A stretch of DNA of 42,799 nucleotides, taken from positions 1 through 42,799 of the forward strand of contig JAFXXW010000013.1 in the NCBI GenBank assembly GCA_017542055.1, read 5' to 3'. The position numbers and the translations under genes were made by a program. The DNA comes from Kiritimatiellia bacterium (lineage in GTDB: Bacteria; Verrucomicrobiota; Kiritimatiellia; RFP12; UBA1067). Below, piece after piece: positions 15,551 through 24,810 of the stretch. A model generated the notes under the pieces. It worked only from the letters and a program-made list of their open reading frames with translations. It did not search any database and was not told the DNA's origin. Numbering within the stretch: position 1 is the first letter of the stretch; each line of letters opens with the position of its first letter.

Positions 15551-17053
15551 ATGATCAAGTTCAATCCCAAACTTTTGCTGCTGGCGGCAATCGTGCTGGC
15601 GGTTTCTTTCGGCGGGCGCATGGCGGGTCTCGCGGTCAACCCCACCCAGCAGATCACGCTGGCGGTTTTCGCGGGCGTGATTTCCACCACGCTCTTCTTC
15701 TGGGAACGCCGCGTGGCGGCGGCGTTCATCGGGGTGGCGATTCTGATCGCCTGCCACGCCATGACGCTCCACACCATCCTCAAGGCCACGGAACTCGATA
15801 TCATCTTCTTCCTGGTGGGGATGATGATCATCGTGGGCGTGCTCAAGGATCTCGGCTTCCTGACCTGGGTCATCCAGACCATCATCAACCGGCGGAAGAT
15901 GAACGGCGTGAGCTTTTCGCTCATCCTGTGCGTGCTGTCGGCGATGCTGGCGTCGGTGGTGGACGAGGTAAGCTCCATCGTGGTGGTGCTGGCGCTCGTT
16001 TTCCAGGTTTGCGACACCCTCAAGCTCCGTCCGCATCCCTTCGTGCTGATGGCGGTGATGGCCACCAATATCGGGTCGTCCGCCACCATGCTGGGCAACC
16101 CGGTGGGCATTTTCATCGGCAACAAGGCGGGATTCACCTTCGCGCAGTTCCTGGTGGGCGCCACCCCGGTGGCGTTCGCGGCGTTGATGGTAACGCTGGT
16201 GCTGACCGTGATCTGGTTCCGCAAGGACATCCGGGCCATGACCTTGGCGATGGCCCGGCACCGCAAGATGGGCCTCGGGCCGGCTTTGAAGATTCCCTAC
16301 AAGACGGGTCTTTTCATTCTCCTCGCCACCGTGTGCACCATCGCCTTCCACCATCAGATCGAGCATGCGCTGGCGCTGGGCGGCGTGGAGAACCACAATG
16401 CCTTCCTGATCATGACGCCGCTCATCGTGGCCGGCATTTTGATGATCTGGCGGCCGCACCGGGCGCGCCACTACGTGGAGAAGGACGTGGAGTGGTGGAC
16501 GCTCCTCTTCTTCATGCTGCTCTTCGCGATCGCCGGGTCGCTCAACGCGGCCGGGATCAACGGCGAGCCCAGCATCACCCGCAATCTCGCCGATACGCTC
16601 ACCGAGCACGTCAAGGGCGGCGCCACGGCCATGATTCCGTTCGTGCTCGTCATTTCTTCGCTCGGGTCGGCGTTCGTGGACAACATCGTCTTCGTGGCGG
16701 CGTTCACCCCGGTCATCCAGAATCTGGTGGCGCAGAGCGAAACGTATTCCATCCTCTGGTGGGCGCTTTTGTTCGGCGCGTGCTTCGGCGGCAACATCAC
16801 CGTGGTGGGCTCCACCGCCAACATCGTGGCGTCGGGTCTGCTGGAAAAGCACGGGCACGAGCCGATCAAGTTTTTCGACTGGATCAAGATCGGCGCGGTG
16901 GTGGGACTCGTGACCGGCATCGTGGCCTGGATTTTGCTTCTGGTCATACCTCGCTCGCCGGCGGAAACCGATCGGGAAACGCCGGCGCCGGCAATCGTGG
17001 AACCGGCGGCCGAGCTGGAAATCCCGGCCATTTCGCCTTATGAGCAAAAGTAG
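15551..17053 (+). CDS. Ion transporter superfamily permease (ArsB/NhaD/SLC13-like)
   Basis: 500 residues with about a dozen hydrophobic helices. Repeated signatures of the ion-transporter superfamily are visible: FFLVGMMIIVGVLKDLGF, SAMLASVVDEVSSIVV, NIGSSATMLGNPVGIFIG, and in the second half GSAFVDNIVFVAAF and GGNITVVGSTANIV. Members move Na+/H+, arsenite or dicarboxylates; the NPxG-type loops fit NhaD/ArsB better than a carboxylate carrier, but the substrate cannot be fixed from sequence. The last 40 residues are a Pro/Ala/Glu-rich cytoplasmic tail. It overlaps the antiporter gene by 14 nt. Confidence 0.85.
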   Translation: MIKFNPKLLLLAAIVLAVSFGGRMAGLAVNPTQQITLAVFAGVISTTLFFWERRVAAAFIGVAILIACHAMTLHTILKATELDIIFFLVGMMIIVGVLKDLGFLTWVIQTIINRRKMNGVSFSLILCVLSAMLASVVDEVSSIVVVLALVFQVCDTLKLRPHPFVLMAVMATNIGSSATMLGNPVGIFIGNKAGFTFAQFLVGATPVAFAALMVTLVLTVIWFRKDIRAMTLAMARHRKMGLGPALKIPYKTGLFILLATVCTIAFHHQIEHALALGGVENHNAFLIMTPLIVAGILMIWRPHRARHYVEKDVEWWTLLFFMLLFAIAGSLNAAGINGEPSITRNLADTLTEHVKGGATAMIPFVLVISSLGSAFVDNIVFVAAFTPVIQNLVAQSETYSILWWALLFGACFGGNITVVGSTANIVASGLLEKHGHEPIKFFDWIKIGAVVGLVTGIVAWILLLVIPRSPAETDRETPAPAIVEPAAELEIPAISPYEQK

Positions 17054-19352
17054 CAAGTTCTTTCTGGCCGCTTTGCTGACGCTGTTGGCGGGCGCGGCCT
17101 GGGCAGGGCACGGCGTCGTGCCGCCCTATCCCAATTTCGGCCTGCCGCGCACGGAGGAAATGATGTTCCTCGTGATCCAGATCGGCGTCATCATTTTCGC
17201 CGCCAAGCTGGGCGGCATGGCGGCGCAAAAGGCCAAGTTGCCGTCGATTCTGGGCGAACTCGCGGCCGGCATCGTCATCGGACCCTGGGCGCTGGGCGGC
17301 ATCGGCTTCGGGGACGGGATGTTCGCGGAAGGGCTTTTCCACGGCGGGGCGCTGCGGGCGCTCGCGGCCGAAGGGCAGGCGTTCGACGTCACTTCGCCCG
17401 CGCTCTACGGCATCGCCACGCTCGCTTCCATCATTCTCCTTTTCCTGTCGGGACTCGAGACGAACCTAAAAATGTTCCTCAAGTACTCGTTTGTGGGGTC
17501 GATGGTGGGCGTGGGCGGCGTGGTGGTCAGCTTCATTCTGGGCGACGTTTGCGCCGTGGTGTTTCTGCCCAAGTTCTTCCCCGCCTTCGCGGAACTCGCG
17601 CAGATGCCGTTCTCCAGCGCCATGATGAAGGCGGCGCCGCTCTACATGGGCATCATGTCCACCGCCACGTCCGTGGGGATAACCGCGCGAATCCTCTCGG
17701 AAAAGAAGAAGATGGATTCGGAAGAGGGCACCACGATCATGGCGGGCGCGGTGATCGACGACGTGTTGGGGCTGATCGTGCTCGCGATCGGCAACGGCAT
17801 CATCGCCACCAGTCTGGCGTCGGCCGACGGCGGACAGGCCGGAGGAATGGATTGGGGCAATATCGGACTCGTGGCCGTCAAGGCGTTCGGCGTGTGGCTG
17901 GGAGCCACCTTGATCGGGGTGCTGGCGGCGCGCTATATCGCCAGGTTCCTCAAGGTCAGCTTCAAGAATCCGGTGGTCATCTCCACCATGGCGTTCGGGC
18001 TGTCGATGGTGCTCGCGGGTATTTTCGAGTACATGGGGCTCGCGATGATCATCGGGGCGTACGTGATGGGGCTGGCGCTGTCGCGCACGGACCTCAAGCA
18101 CACCATCCAGGAGTCGCTCGACCCGGTCTACACGTTCCTGGTGCCGATTTTCTTCTGCGTGATGGGCATGATGGTCGACGTGACGCAGCTTTGTTCGGGT
18201 CCGGTGCTGCTGTTCGGCGCCATCTACACGATTCTCGCGGTGGTCGCCAAGGTGGTGGGCTGCATGGTGCCGGCCATGTTCTGCGGTTTCAACGCGTTGG
18301 GCGGGCTCAGGATCGGCGCCGGAATGGTGCCGCGCGGCGAGGTGGCGCTCATCATCGCCGGCATCGGGCTTTCCGCCGGCTTTTTGACCCAGGAGATTTT
18401 CGGCATCGGCATCATGATGACGCTCATCACCACGGTGGTGGCGCCGCCGGCGCTGGTGGGACTGTTCGCGCCCAAAGCGAGGGGCGTGCGCCGGCCCAAC
18501 CCGTCCGCCTCGGATTCGCGCGAGACGGCGTTCGAGCTGTCGTCGCCGGAAGTGGCGGACTACATCCTCACCAAACTGGTGGCGGAGTTCCGGACCGAGG
18601 GCTTCTTCACGTCGCTGTTGTCCAAGGAGGAGAACATCTGGGAAGTCGTCATGGACGACATGGAGATGTCCATCCGCCGCAGCGGCAGCCGGATTCTCGT
18701 GCAGTGCAGCGAGGCCGAGGAGGCCATGCTGGTGACGGCGTGGATGGAGGTGGCCTCGCAGGTCAACGATCTGGCCAAATCCATCAGCAAGCCCATGCGC
18801 GCGGATACGATGGGCAAGCTGCTGCGCGAAACCCAGTCGCACGGGTCGGTGGCCCGTGGCGCGGTGCGCAACGTGCTCCGGTACGTGCAGGGTTTCGTGA
18901 TGCTGCCTAGCTTCAAGGCGGCGAACAAGGAAGACGCCATCCGCAAGATCGTGGCGGCCATCGCCAAGGAAAACCCCAACCACGTCAAGGACGTGGCGGC
19001 CGCCACCGAGGCGGTGCTCCGGCGCGAGGCTTCGATGCCCACCGGACTCGACCACGGCATCGCCGTGCCGCACGGACGCGATCCGTCGGTCACTTCGATC
19101 GCCGGCGCGGTGGCCATTTTGGATAACGACGGCACCAGCGGCTCGTCGCTCCCCGATTACGAGACCATCGACAAGTCGCCCGTCAAGATAATCGTGCTCA
19201 CTTTGGCCAACACCCAGTCGCAGACGCCGTATCTGCAGCTGATGTCCTCCATCAGCCGCGTGCTGCGCGCCGACGAGGGCTACGCCATGCTGGCGGCGTG
19301 CAAGTCAGCCGACGGCATGCGCCGGTTCTTCCGGGGCGCCCAGCAAAGCTGA
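17040..19352 (+). CDS. CPA2 cation/proton antiporter fused to EIIA(Ntr)-like domain
   Basis: 770 residues. A signal-like first helix is followed by a 12-helix KefB/NapA-type antiporter with the ion-binding pair Asp240-Asp241 in [12 protein letters not shown] and the unwound-helix stretch [13 protein letters not shown]. After residue about 480 the protein is cytoplasmic. The C-terminal 150 residues are a type-2 PTS EIIA domain with His678 in GIAVPHGRD. The fusion suggests that PTS phosphorylation state controls cation/H+ exchange. The neighbouring EIIA-CBS protein and permease make this a dedicated PTS-linked ion homeostasis locus. The stop overlaps the mnmE start by one base. Confidence 0.9.
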   Translation: MSKSSKFFLAALLTLLAGAAWAGHGVVPPYPNFGLPRTEEMMFLVIQIGVIIFAAKLGGMAAQKAKLPSILGELAAGIVIGPWALGGIGFGDGMFAEGLFHGGALRALAAEGQAFDVTSPALYGIATLASIILLFLSGLETNLKMFLKYSFVGSMVGVGGVVVSFILGDVCAVVFLPKFFPAFAELAQMPFSSAMMKAAPLYMGIMSTATSVGITARILSEKKKMDSEEGTTIMAGAVIDDVLGLIVLAIGNGIIATSLASADGGQAGGMDWGNIGLVAVKAFGVWLGATLIGVLAARYIARFLKVSFKNPVVISTMAFGLSMVLAGIFEYMGLAMIIGAYVMGLALSRTDLKHTIQESLDPVYTFLVPIFFCVMGMMVDVTQLCSGPVLLFGAIYTILAVVAKVVGCMVPAMFCGFNALGGLRIGAGMVPRGEVALIIAGIGLSAGFLTQEIFGIGIMMTLITTVVAPPALVGLFAPKARGVRRPNPSASDSRETAFELSSPEVADYILTKLVAEFRTEGFFTSLLSKEENIWEVVMDDMEMSIRRSGSRILVQCSEAEEAMLVTAWMEVASQVNDLAKSISKPMRADTMGKLLRETQSHGSVARGAVRNVLRYVQGFVMLPSFKAANKEDAIRKIVAAIAKENPNHVKDVAAATEAVLRREASMPTGLDHGIAVPHGRDPSVTSIAGAVAILDNDGTSGSSLPDYETIDKSPVKIIVLTLANTQSQTPYLQLMSSISRVLRADEGYAMLAACKSADGMRRFFRGAQQS

Positions 19353-20557
19353 TGGGCGGCGATACCATAGCGGCCATCGCCACCGCGCCGGGTCGCGGCG
19401 GCGTGGCGGTAATCCGGATTTCCGGTTGCGACGCCTTCGCGGTGGGCGAAAAAATCGCAGGGACCTTGCCAAAGCCCGGTCGTTTCGGGTTCCGGCAGCT
19501 CGCGGCGGACGACGTGCTGGTGCTCGCCTTCAAGTCTCCCCGTTCCTATACCGGCGAAGACGTGGTGGAAATCCATTCGCACGGCGGGGCGGTGGTGCCC
19601 CGGCAGATTTTGAAATTATGTCTGGAGCAGGGAGCGCGGCTGGCCCGGCGGGGAGAATTCACCGAGCGGGCGTTCCTGAACGGGAAAATGGACCTGTCGG
19701 AGGCGGAATCGGTCATCGAACTGGTGGACGCCAAGACCGATCGCGCGGCCGAAGACGCCCGGAAACGGCTCAACGGCGAAAAATCCCTAGTCTATCGCGC
19801 GCTGTACGAAACGGCGCTGGCCCTGAGCGCGGATTTGGAGCATGCGCTCGATATCGACGAAGGCGAGCTCCCGGACGGCTTCATGGCGGCGGCCGGCGCC
19901 CGGATGGCGTCGCTGGCGGACGCGCTGATGCGCGAAATCCGGCGCGCGGAGACGGGTCGAATGTTGCGCGACGGGGCGCTGGTGGTGTTGGCGGGCCCGC
20001 CCAACGCGGGCAAATCTTCGCTCATGAACGCGCTGTTGGGTCGTCATCGCGCCATCGTGTCCGATATTCCCGGCACCACGCGCGACTCGATCGAGGAGTA
20101 TCTCGATCTGGACGGCATCCCGGTTCGGCTGGCGGATACGGCGGGACTGAGGGAAACGGCGGACGAAATCGAGCGCGAAGGGGTCCGGCGCGCCCGCGAT
20201 CTCATCGCCGCGGCCGACTACGTGATCGATCTCGCGGGCAACGTCCACACCAAGTGCGATCTCGGGCGGATCGAGGGCAAGCTCAACGTGAGCGCGGTGA
20301 CCGGCGAGGGGTTGGACGAGCTCCGGCGCGACATCGCAAGCCATCTGGAGCGCTCGCCAGATCCGGGTCCCACGCCGTCCGAACGCGAGGCGGCGCTATT
20401 GACGGAGGCGCGGCGGGCCCTTGTCTGGCACGAGGATCCCGTCCTCTGCGCCAACGCCGCGCGCGACGCCGCGCGGACGCTGGGACGGCTCACGGGGGCG
20501 GAATATTCGGCGGACATCCTTGCCTCCATCTTCTCGCGTTTCTGCGTGGGCAAGTAG
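19352..20557 (+). CDS. mnmE: tRNA modification GTPase MnmE with shortened G domain
   Basis: 401 residues against 454 in E. coli. Start at 19352 ([17 protein letters not shown]) overlaps the antiporter stop as TGATG. The N-terminal tetrahydrofolate-binding domain, helical domain and C-terminal CVGK (the catalytic Cys motif) are all present. G1 [10 protein letters not shown]2 GTTRD and G3 DTAGL are intact. Between the strand ADYVIDLA and the G4-like TKCD only about four residues remain, some 27 fewer than in E. coli, while the frame stays open. With MnmG the enzyme adds carboxymethylaminomethyl to wobble U34. Whether GTP hydrolysis survives the deletion is unclear. Confidence 0.9.
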   Translation: MGGDTIAAIATAPGRGGVAVIRISGCDAFAVGEKIAGTLPKPGRFGFRQLAADDVLVLAFKSPRSYTGEDVVEIHSHGGAVVPRQILKLCLEQGARLARRGEFTERAFLNGKMDLSEAESVIELVDAKTDRAAEDARKRLNGEKSLVYRALYETALALSADLEHALDIDEGELPDGFMAAAGARMASLADALMREIRRAETGRMLRDGALVVLAGPPNAGKSSLMNALLGRHRAIVSDIPGTTRDSIEEYLDLDGIPVRLADTAGLRETADEIEREGVRRARDLIAAADYVIDLAGNVHTKCDLGRIEGKLNVSAVTGEGLDELRRDIASHLERSPDPGPTPSEREAALLTEARRALVWHEDPVLCANAARDAARTLGRLTGAEYSADILASIFSRFCVGK

Positions 20558-20567
20558 CCGCCGACAA

Positions 20568-20583
20568 AAAAGTTTAAACTTTT
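20568..20583. promoter_or_regulatory. 16-bp perfect palindrome before the hydrogenase promoter
   Basis: AAAAGTTTAAACTTTT is a perfect palindrome that ends 2 bp before the -35 box of hydC. Position and symmetry fit a binding site for a dimeric regulator of the hydrogenase genes. It also follows the mnmE stop by 10 bp, so a weak terminator is the alternative. Confidence 0.5.
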
Positions 20584-20585
20584 AC

Positions 20586-20614
20586 TAGACAAACTCGCGA
20601 ATATTCGGTATAAT
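20586..20614 (+). promoter_or_regulatory. Promoter of hydCBA, probably leaderless
   Basis: TAGACA (20586-20591), 17-bp spacer, TATAAT (20609-20614). The start codon of hydC lies at 20622, only 7 nt after the -10 box, where transcription itself should begin. There is therefore no room for a ribosome-binding site and the mRNA should be leaderless. Confidence 0.75.
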
Positions 20615-20621
20615 ATAAACT

Positions 20622-21110
20622 ATGAAAAGTCAGACTTTGCCTTTTACCGGCACCCCCGAGCAGGCGGCGGAACTTCAGAAGGTTATCGCCGAACTTAAGG
20701 ACCAACCCGGCGCGCTTATGCCCATCATGCAGAAGGCGCAGGGAATTTACGGCTATCTGCCCATCGAAGTGCAGAAGATGATCGCCGACGGAACCGGGAT
20801 CCCTATCGAGAAGATCTACGGGGTGTCCACGTTCTACGCGCAGTTCAATCTCCAGCCCAAGGGCAAGTATCGCATTTCCGTGTGTCTGGGCACCGCCTGC
20901 TATGTGAAGGGCGGCGACAAGATCTGGGACGCGCTCCGCAAGAAACTGGGCATCGGCGAAGGCGAGTGCACGAGCGACCGCAAGTTCTCGCTGGACAGCT
21001 GCCGCTGCATCGGCGCGTGCGGCATGGCGCCGGTGATGATGATCAACGACGATGTCTACGGGCGGCTCACGGTGGATCAGCTCGACGGCATCCTCGCCAA
21101 GTACAACTAA
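20622..21110 (+). CDS. hydC: NADH-dependent [FeFe] hydrogenase, NuoE-like subunit
   Basis: 162 residues, NuoE/24-kDa family with a thioredoxin-like [2Fe-2S] domain. Cluster ligands are in CLGTACY and CRCIGACG, and the family block IYGVSTFYAQF is present. The helical N-terminal part (LMPIMQKAQGIYGYLP) is complete, which supports the start at 20622 even though no ribosome site exists upstream. In trimeric HydABC enzymes this subunit relays electrons beside the flavin subunit encoded next. The gene is first in a three-gene operon. Confidence 0.92.
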   Translation: MKSQTLPFTGTPEQAAELQKVIAELKDQPGALMPIMQKAQGIYGYLPIEVQKMIADGTGIPIEKIYGVSTFYAQFNLQPKGKYRISVCLGTACYVKGGDKIWDALRKKLGIGEGECTSDRKFSLDSCRCIGACGMAPVMMINDDVYGRLTVDQLDGILAKYN

Positions 21111-21126
21111 GGGGAGATAACGAGCC

Positions 21127-22968
21127 ATGAAGACTTTGGAAGAACTTTTGAAGTTGAAGGCCGAGGCGCAGGCGGCGATGGCGCAGAAGACGCGCGTGCT
21201 GGTGTGCTGCGGCGGGTGCACGTCGTCCGGATCGCTCAAGGTCACGGCCGCGTTCGAGAAGGAAATCGCGGCGGCGGGTCTCGCGGACAAGGTGCAGGTG
21301 GTCAAGACCGGCTGCATGGGTCTGTGCTCGCAGGGTCCCATCGTAGTGATCCAGCCCGGCAACATCTTCTATTCGCACATCGACGAGCTCAAGGTGGGCA
21401 AGATCGTCAACGAGCACTTGATGGGCGGCAAGCCGGTCAAGGAGTTCCTCTATCCCGAGACCGTCGCCGACCCCGACAAGATCCTGGCGATGGCCGAGAC
21501 CAATTTCTACAAGAAGCAACTGTGCCTGGCGCTGCGCAATTGCGGCCACATTTCGCCCTTGCACATCGAAGAGTACATCGCCCGCGACGGCTACGAGGCG
21601 CTGTGGCGCTGCCTGAACGAGAAGAAGCCCGAGGAAATCGTCCAGACGATGATCGATTCGGGCCTCCGGGGTCGCGGCGGCGCCGGCTTCCCCACCGGCA
21701 AGAAGTGGCTCCTCGCCGCGCAGCAGAAGGAAACGCCCAAGTACGTCATCTGCAACGCCGACGAAGGCGACCCCGGCGCGTTCATGGACCGCTCGGTGCT
21801 GGAGGGCGACCCCCACGTGATCCTCGAGGCCATGACCATCGCCGGCTACGCCACCGGGTCGCATCACGGCTACATCTACGTGCGCGCCGAGTATCCCATC
21901 GCGGTGCAGCGCCTCGAGATCGCCATCGACCAGGCGCACAAGCTGGGCGTCCTCGGCAAGAACATCTTCGAAACCGGCTTCGATTTCGACATCGAGCTCC
22001 GGCTGGGCGCGGGCGCCTTCGTGTGCGGCGAAGGTTCGGCGCTCATGACCTCCATCGAGGGCAATCGCGGCGAACCCCGCCAGAAGCCGCCGCGTTCGGC
22101 CGAGAAGGGCCTCTTCCAGAAGCCGTCGCTCCTCAATAACGTCGAAACCTACGCCAACATTCCGCAGATCATCCTCAAGGGCGCGGACTGGTTCAAGGCC
22201 ATCGGCACCGAGGGTTCCACCGGCACCAAGGTGTTCGCGGTGGGCGGCAAGATCAACAACACGGGTCTCGTGGAAGTGCCCATGGGCACCACGCTCCGCG
22301 AGGTGGTGTACGACATCTGCGGCGGCATTCCGGGCGGCGGCAAGTTCAAGGCGGCGCAGACGGGCGGACCTTCCGGCGGCTGCATTCCGGCGGACCACCT
22401 GGACGTCAAGATGGACTTCGACTCGCTCAAGAAGATCGGCTCCATGATGGGGTCGGGCGGTCTCATCGTCATGGACGAGCACACCTGCATGGTGGACATC
22501 GCCAAGTTCTTCCTGGAGTTCACGGTGGACGAATCCTGCGGCAAGTGCGTGCCGTGCCGCATCGGCACCCGGCGCATGCTGGACATCCTCAACAAGATCA
22601 CCATGGGCCAGGCCACGATGGAGGACCTCGACAAGCTCGAGGAGCTTTGCTCGCACATCCAGCAGAATTCGCTCTGCGGCCTGGGGCAGTCGGCGCCCAA
22701 TCCGGTGGTGTCCACGCTCAAGTACTTCCGCGACGAATACATCGCCCACATCGTGGACAAGCGGTGCCCCGCGGGCGTCTGCAAGAAGCTGGTCCGGTAC
22801 ACCATCGACAAGACCAAGTGCAAAGGCTGCACGATGTGCGCCCGCAACTGCCCGGCGGTGGCCATTTCCGGCTCCATCCGCCAGCCGCACGAGATCGACC
22901 AGGTCAAGTGCCTGAAGTGCGGCGCGTGCATGAGCAACTGCAAGTTCGGCGCCATCAGCAAGGGCTAA
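21127..22968 (+). CDS. hydB: NADH-dependent [FeFe] hydrogenase, NuoF-like flavin subunit
   Basis: 613 residues. Domain order: N-terminal thioredoxin-like [2Fe-2S] domain (VLVCCGGCTSSGS and KTGCMGLCSQGP), FMN- and NAD(H)-binding NuoF core (GLRGRGGAGFPTGKKW, NADEGDPGAFMDR), a [4Fe-4S] motif ESCGKCVPCRIGT, and a C-terminal 2x[4Fe-4S] ferredoxin (CKGCTMCARNC, CLKCGACMSNC). This is the layout of HydB in bifurcating and NAD(H)-linked hydrogenases, where FMN exchanges electrons with NADH. It follows hydC by 16 nt with a GGGGAGA site. Confidence 0.95.
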   Translation: MKTLEELLKLKAEAQAAMAQKTRVLVCCGGCTSSGSLKVTAAFEKEIAAAGLADKVQVVKTGCMGLCSQGPIVVIQPGNIFYSHIDELKVGKIVNEHLMGGKPVKEFLYPETVADPDKILAMAETNFYKKQLCLALRNCGHISPLHIEEYIARDGYEALWRCLNEKKPEEIVQTMIDSGLRGRGGAGFPTGKKWLLAAQQKETPKYVICNADEGDPGAFMDRSVLEGDPHVILEAMTIAGYATGSHHGYIYVRAEYPIAVQRLEIAIDQAHKLGVLGKNIFETGFDFDIELRLGAGAFVCGEGSALMTSIEGNRGEPRQKPPRSAEKGLFQKPSLLNNVETYANIPQIILKGADWFKAIGTEGSTGTKVFAVGGKINNTGLVEVPMGTTLREVVYDICGGIPGGGKFKAAQTGGPSGGCIPADHLDVKMDFDSLKKIGSMMGSGGLIVMDEHTCMVDIAKFFLEFTVDESCGKCVPCRIGTRRMLDILNKITMGQATMEDLDKLEELCSHIQQNSLCGLGQSAPNPVVSTLKYFRDEYIAHIVDKRCPAGVCKKLVRYTIDKTKCKGCTMCARNCPAVAISGSIRQPHEIDQVKCLKCGACMSNCKFGAISKG

Positions 22969-22984
22969 GGAAAGGAATTTCAAC

Positions 22985-24733
22985 ATGGATATGGTAAATC
23001 TCAAGGTCAACGGAATCAGCGTGAGCGTGCCCAAAGGCACGAAGATCGTGGCGGCGGCGCACGAAGCCGGCGTCAAGGTGCCCACGCTCTGCTATCTCAA
23101 AGGCGTCAACGAAATCGCCTCCTGCCGCATCTGCATGGTGGAGGTGGTAGGCCCCCGCGGCAATTCGCTGGTTCCCGCCTGCGCCCAGCCGGTCAAGGAG
23201 GGCATGGAGGTGCTCACCAACACGCCGCGCGTCCTCGACGCCCGCCGTCGCACGCTCCAGCTCATCCTCTCCGACCACAACAAGAAGTGCCTTTCCTGCG
23301 TGCGCAACGGCAAGTGCGAGCTGCAGGAGCTCTGTCACGAGATGAACATGGACGACGAGGACCACTTCAAGGGCGCGCAGCACCTGCCGCCCGTGGACGA
23401 TTCCGCCGTGCACATGGATCGCGACAACTCCAAGTGCATTCTCTGCCGCCGCTGCGTCAGCATGTGCACCAACATCCAGCAGATCGGCGTCATCGGCGCC
23501 AACAATCGCGGCTTCAACACCCAGATCGGTTGCGCGTTCGAGCGCGGCCTCGGGGAGACGAGCTGCGTCAGCTGCGGCCAGTGCATCGCGGTGTGCCCCA
23601 CCGGCGCCCTGTACGAAAAGAGCTACATCGACGAGGTCCTCGCGGCCATCGCCGACCCCAAGAAGCACGTGGTGGTGCAGACCGCGCCGTCGGTGCGCGT
23701 GGGTCTGGGCGAAGAGTTCGGCTATCCCATCGGCACCGACGTCGAGGGCAAGATGGCGGCCGCGCTCCGGCGCATCGGCTTCGACAAGGTGTTCGACACC
23801 GACTTCGGCGCCGACCTCACCATCATGGAGGAGGCCAACGAATTCGTGGAACGCGTCAAGACGGGCGGGGTGCTCCCGATGATCACCTCCTGCTCGCCGG
23901 GCTGGGTCAAGTATTGCGAGCACTACTACCCCGACCAGCTCGCCCACCTTTCCACCTGCAAGTCGCCCCAGCAGATGCAGGGCGCGGTCACCAAGACCTA
24001 CTACGCCAAGAAGGCCGGCATCGACCCCAAGGACATCGTGTCCGTTTCGGTCATGCCTTGCACGGCCAAGAAGTTCGAAATCGGGCGCGACGGCCAGGAA
24101 GCGGCCGGCGTCAAGGACGTGGACTACGTGCTGACCACCCGCGAACTCGCGCGGATGATCAAGCGGGTGGGTCTCGATTTCCGGTCGCTCCCGGACGAAA
24201 CCTTCGACGATCCCATCGGCGAATCAACCGGCGCGGCCGTAATCTTCGGCGCGACGGGCGGCGTGATGGAAGCGGCGCTCCGTACCGCGGTGGAAACCCT
24301 GACCGGCGAAACGCTGGCGCGTCCGGAGTTTCACGAGGTTCGCGGCCAGGAGGGCATCAAGGAGGCCACCTACAACGTGGCCGGCATGGAAGTGAAGGTG
24401 GCGGTTGCCTCCTCCACCGGCAACGCCCGCAAGATCATGGACCAGATCCGCGCGGGAACCGCCCCTTGGCACTTTGTGGAAATCATGTGTTGCCCGGGCG
24501 GATGCGTCAACGGCGGCGGCCAGCCGCAGGTGCCCGCGTCCATCCGCAACTTCGTCAACGTGCCCAAACTGCGCGCCGACGCGCTCTATCGCAACAACGA
24601 GGCCAAGACCATCCGCAAATCGCACGAGAATCCTTCCATCAAGAAGATATACGCCGATTTCCTGGGCAAGCCCGGCAGCGAAACCGCGCACCACGTGTTG
24701 CACACGCACTACGTTCCGCGCGAGGTCTGCTAA
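22985..24733 (+). CDS. hydA: [FeFe] hydrogenase catalytic subunit
   Basis: 582 residues. The N-terminus holds a plant-type [2Fe-2S] domain (CRICMVEV), a His-ligated cluster motif (HNKKCLSCVRNGKCELQELC), and two [4Fe-4S] motifs (CILCRRCVSMC, CVSCGQCIAVC). The H-cluster domain has TSCSPGW (301-307), MPCTAKK (Cys359) and EIMCCPGGC (Cys503, Cys507). With Clostridium CpI numbering from memory every landmark is offset by +4, which puts Ser304 at the place of CpI Cys300. It makes H2 from reduced ferredoxin and NADH during fermentation. Maturases HydEFG are not in the window. Confidence 0.93.
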   Translation: MDMVNLKVNGISVSVPKGTKIVAAAHEAGVKVPTLCYLKGVNEIASCRICMVEVVGPRGNSLVPACAQPVKEGMEVLTNTPRVLDARRRTLQLILSDHNKKCLSCVRNGKCELQELCHEMNMDDEDHFKGAQHLPPVDDSAVHMDRDNSKCILCRRCVSMCTNIQQIGVIGANNRGFNTQIGCAFERGLGETSCVSCGQCIAVCPTGALYEKSYIDEVLAAIADPKKHVVVQTAPSVRVGLGEEFGYPIGTDVEGKMAAALRRIGFDKVFDTDFGADLTIMEEANEFVERVKTGGVLPMITSCSPGWVKYCEHYYPDQLAHLSTCKSPQQMQGAVTKTYYAKKAGIDPKDIVSVSVMPCTAKKFEIGRDGQEAAGVKDVDYVLTTRELARMIKRVGLDFRSLPDETFDDPIGESTGAAVIFGATGGVMEAALRTAVETLTGETLARPEFHEVRGQEGIKEATYNVAGMEVKVAVASSTGNARKIMDQIRAGTAPWHFVEIMCCPGGCVNGGGQPQVPASIRNFVNVPKLRADALYRNNEAKTIRKSHENPSIKKIYADFLGKPGSETAHHVLHTHYVPREVC

Positions 24734-24741
24734 ATTAGGGC

Positions 24742-24771
24742 TTGACTTTTGCCGGCGAAATATGATATAAT
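24742..24771 (+). promoter_or_regulatory. Promoter of the secreted-protein/parB/recD2 operon
   Basis: TTGACT (24742-24747), 18-bp spacer, TATAAT (24766-24771), TG at 24763-24764. It starts 8 bp after the hydA stop codon. The leader of about 33 nt contains AAGGAG (24799-24804) before the ATG at 24811. Confidence 0.87.
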
Positions 24772-24810
24772 ACACTGAAACACTTTAAAAATGCTCAAGA
24801 AGGAGTAAAC

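Noticed and set aside
14561..17056. Minus-strand open frame of 831 codons opposite the EIIA-CBS and permease genes
   Set aside because: His/Arg/Asp-rich low-complexity translation with no domain; a shadow of the plus-strand genes.
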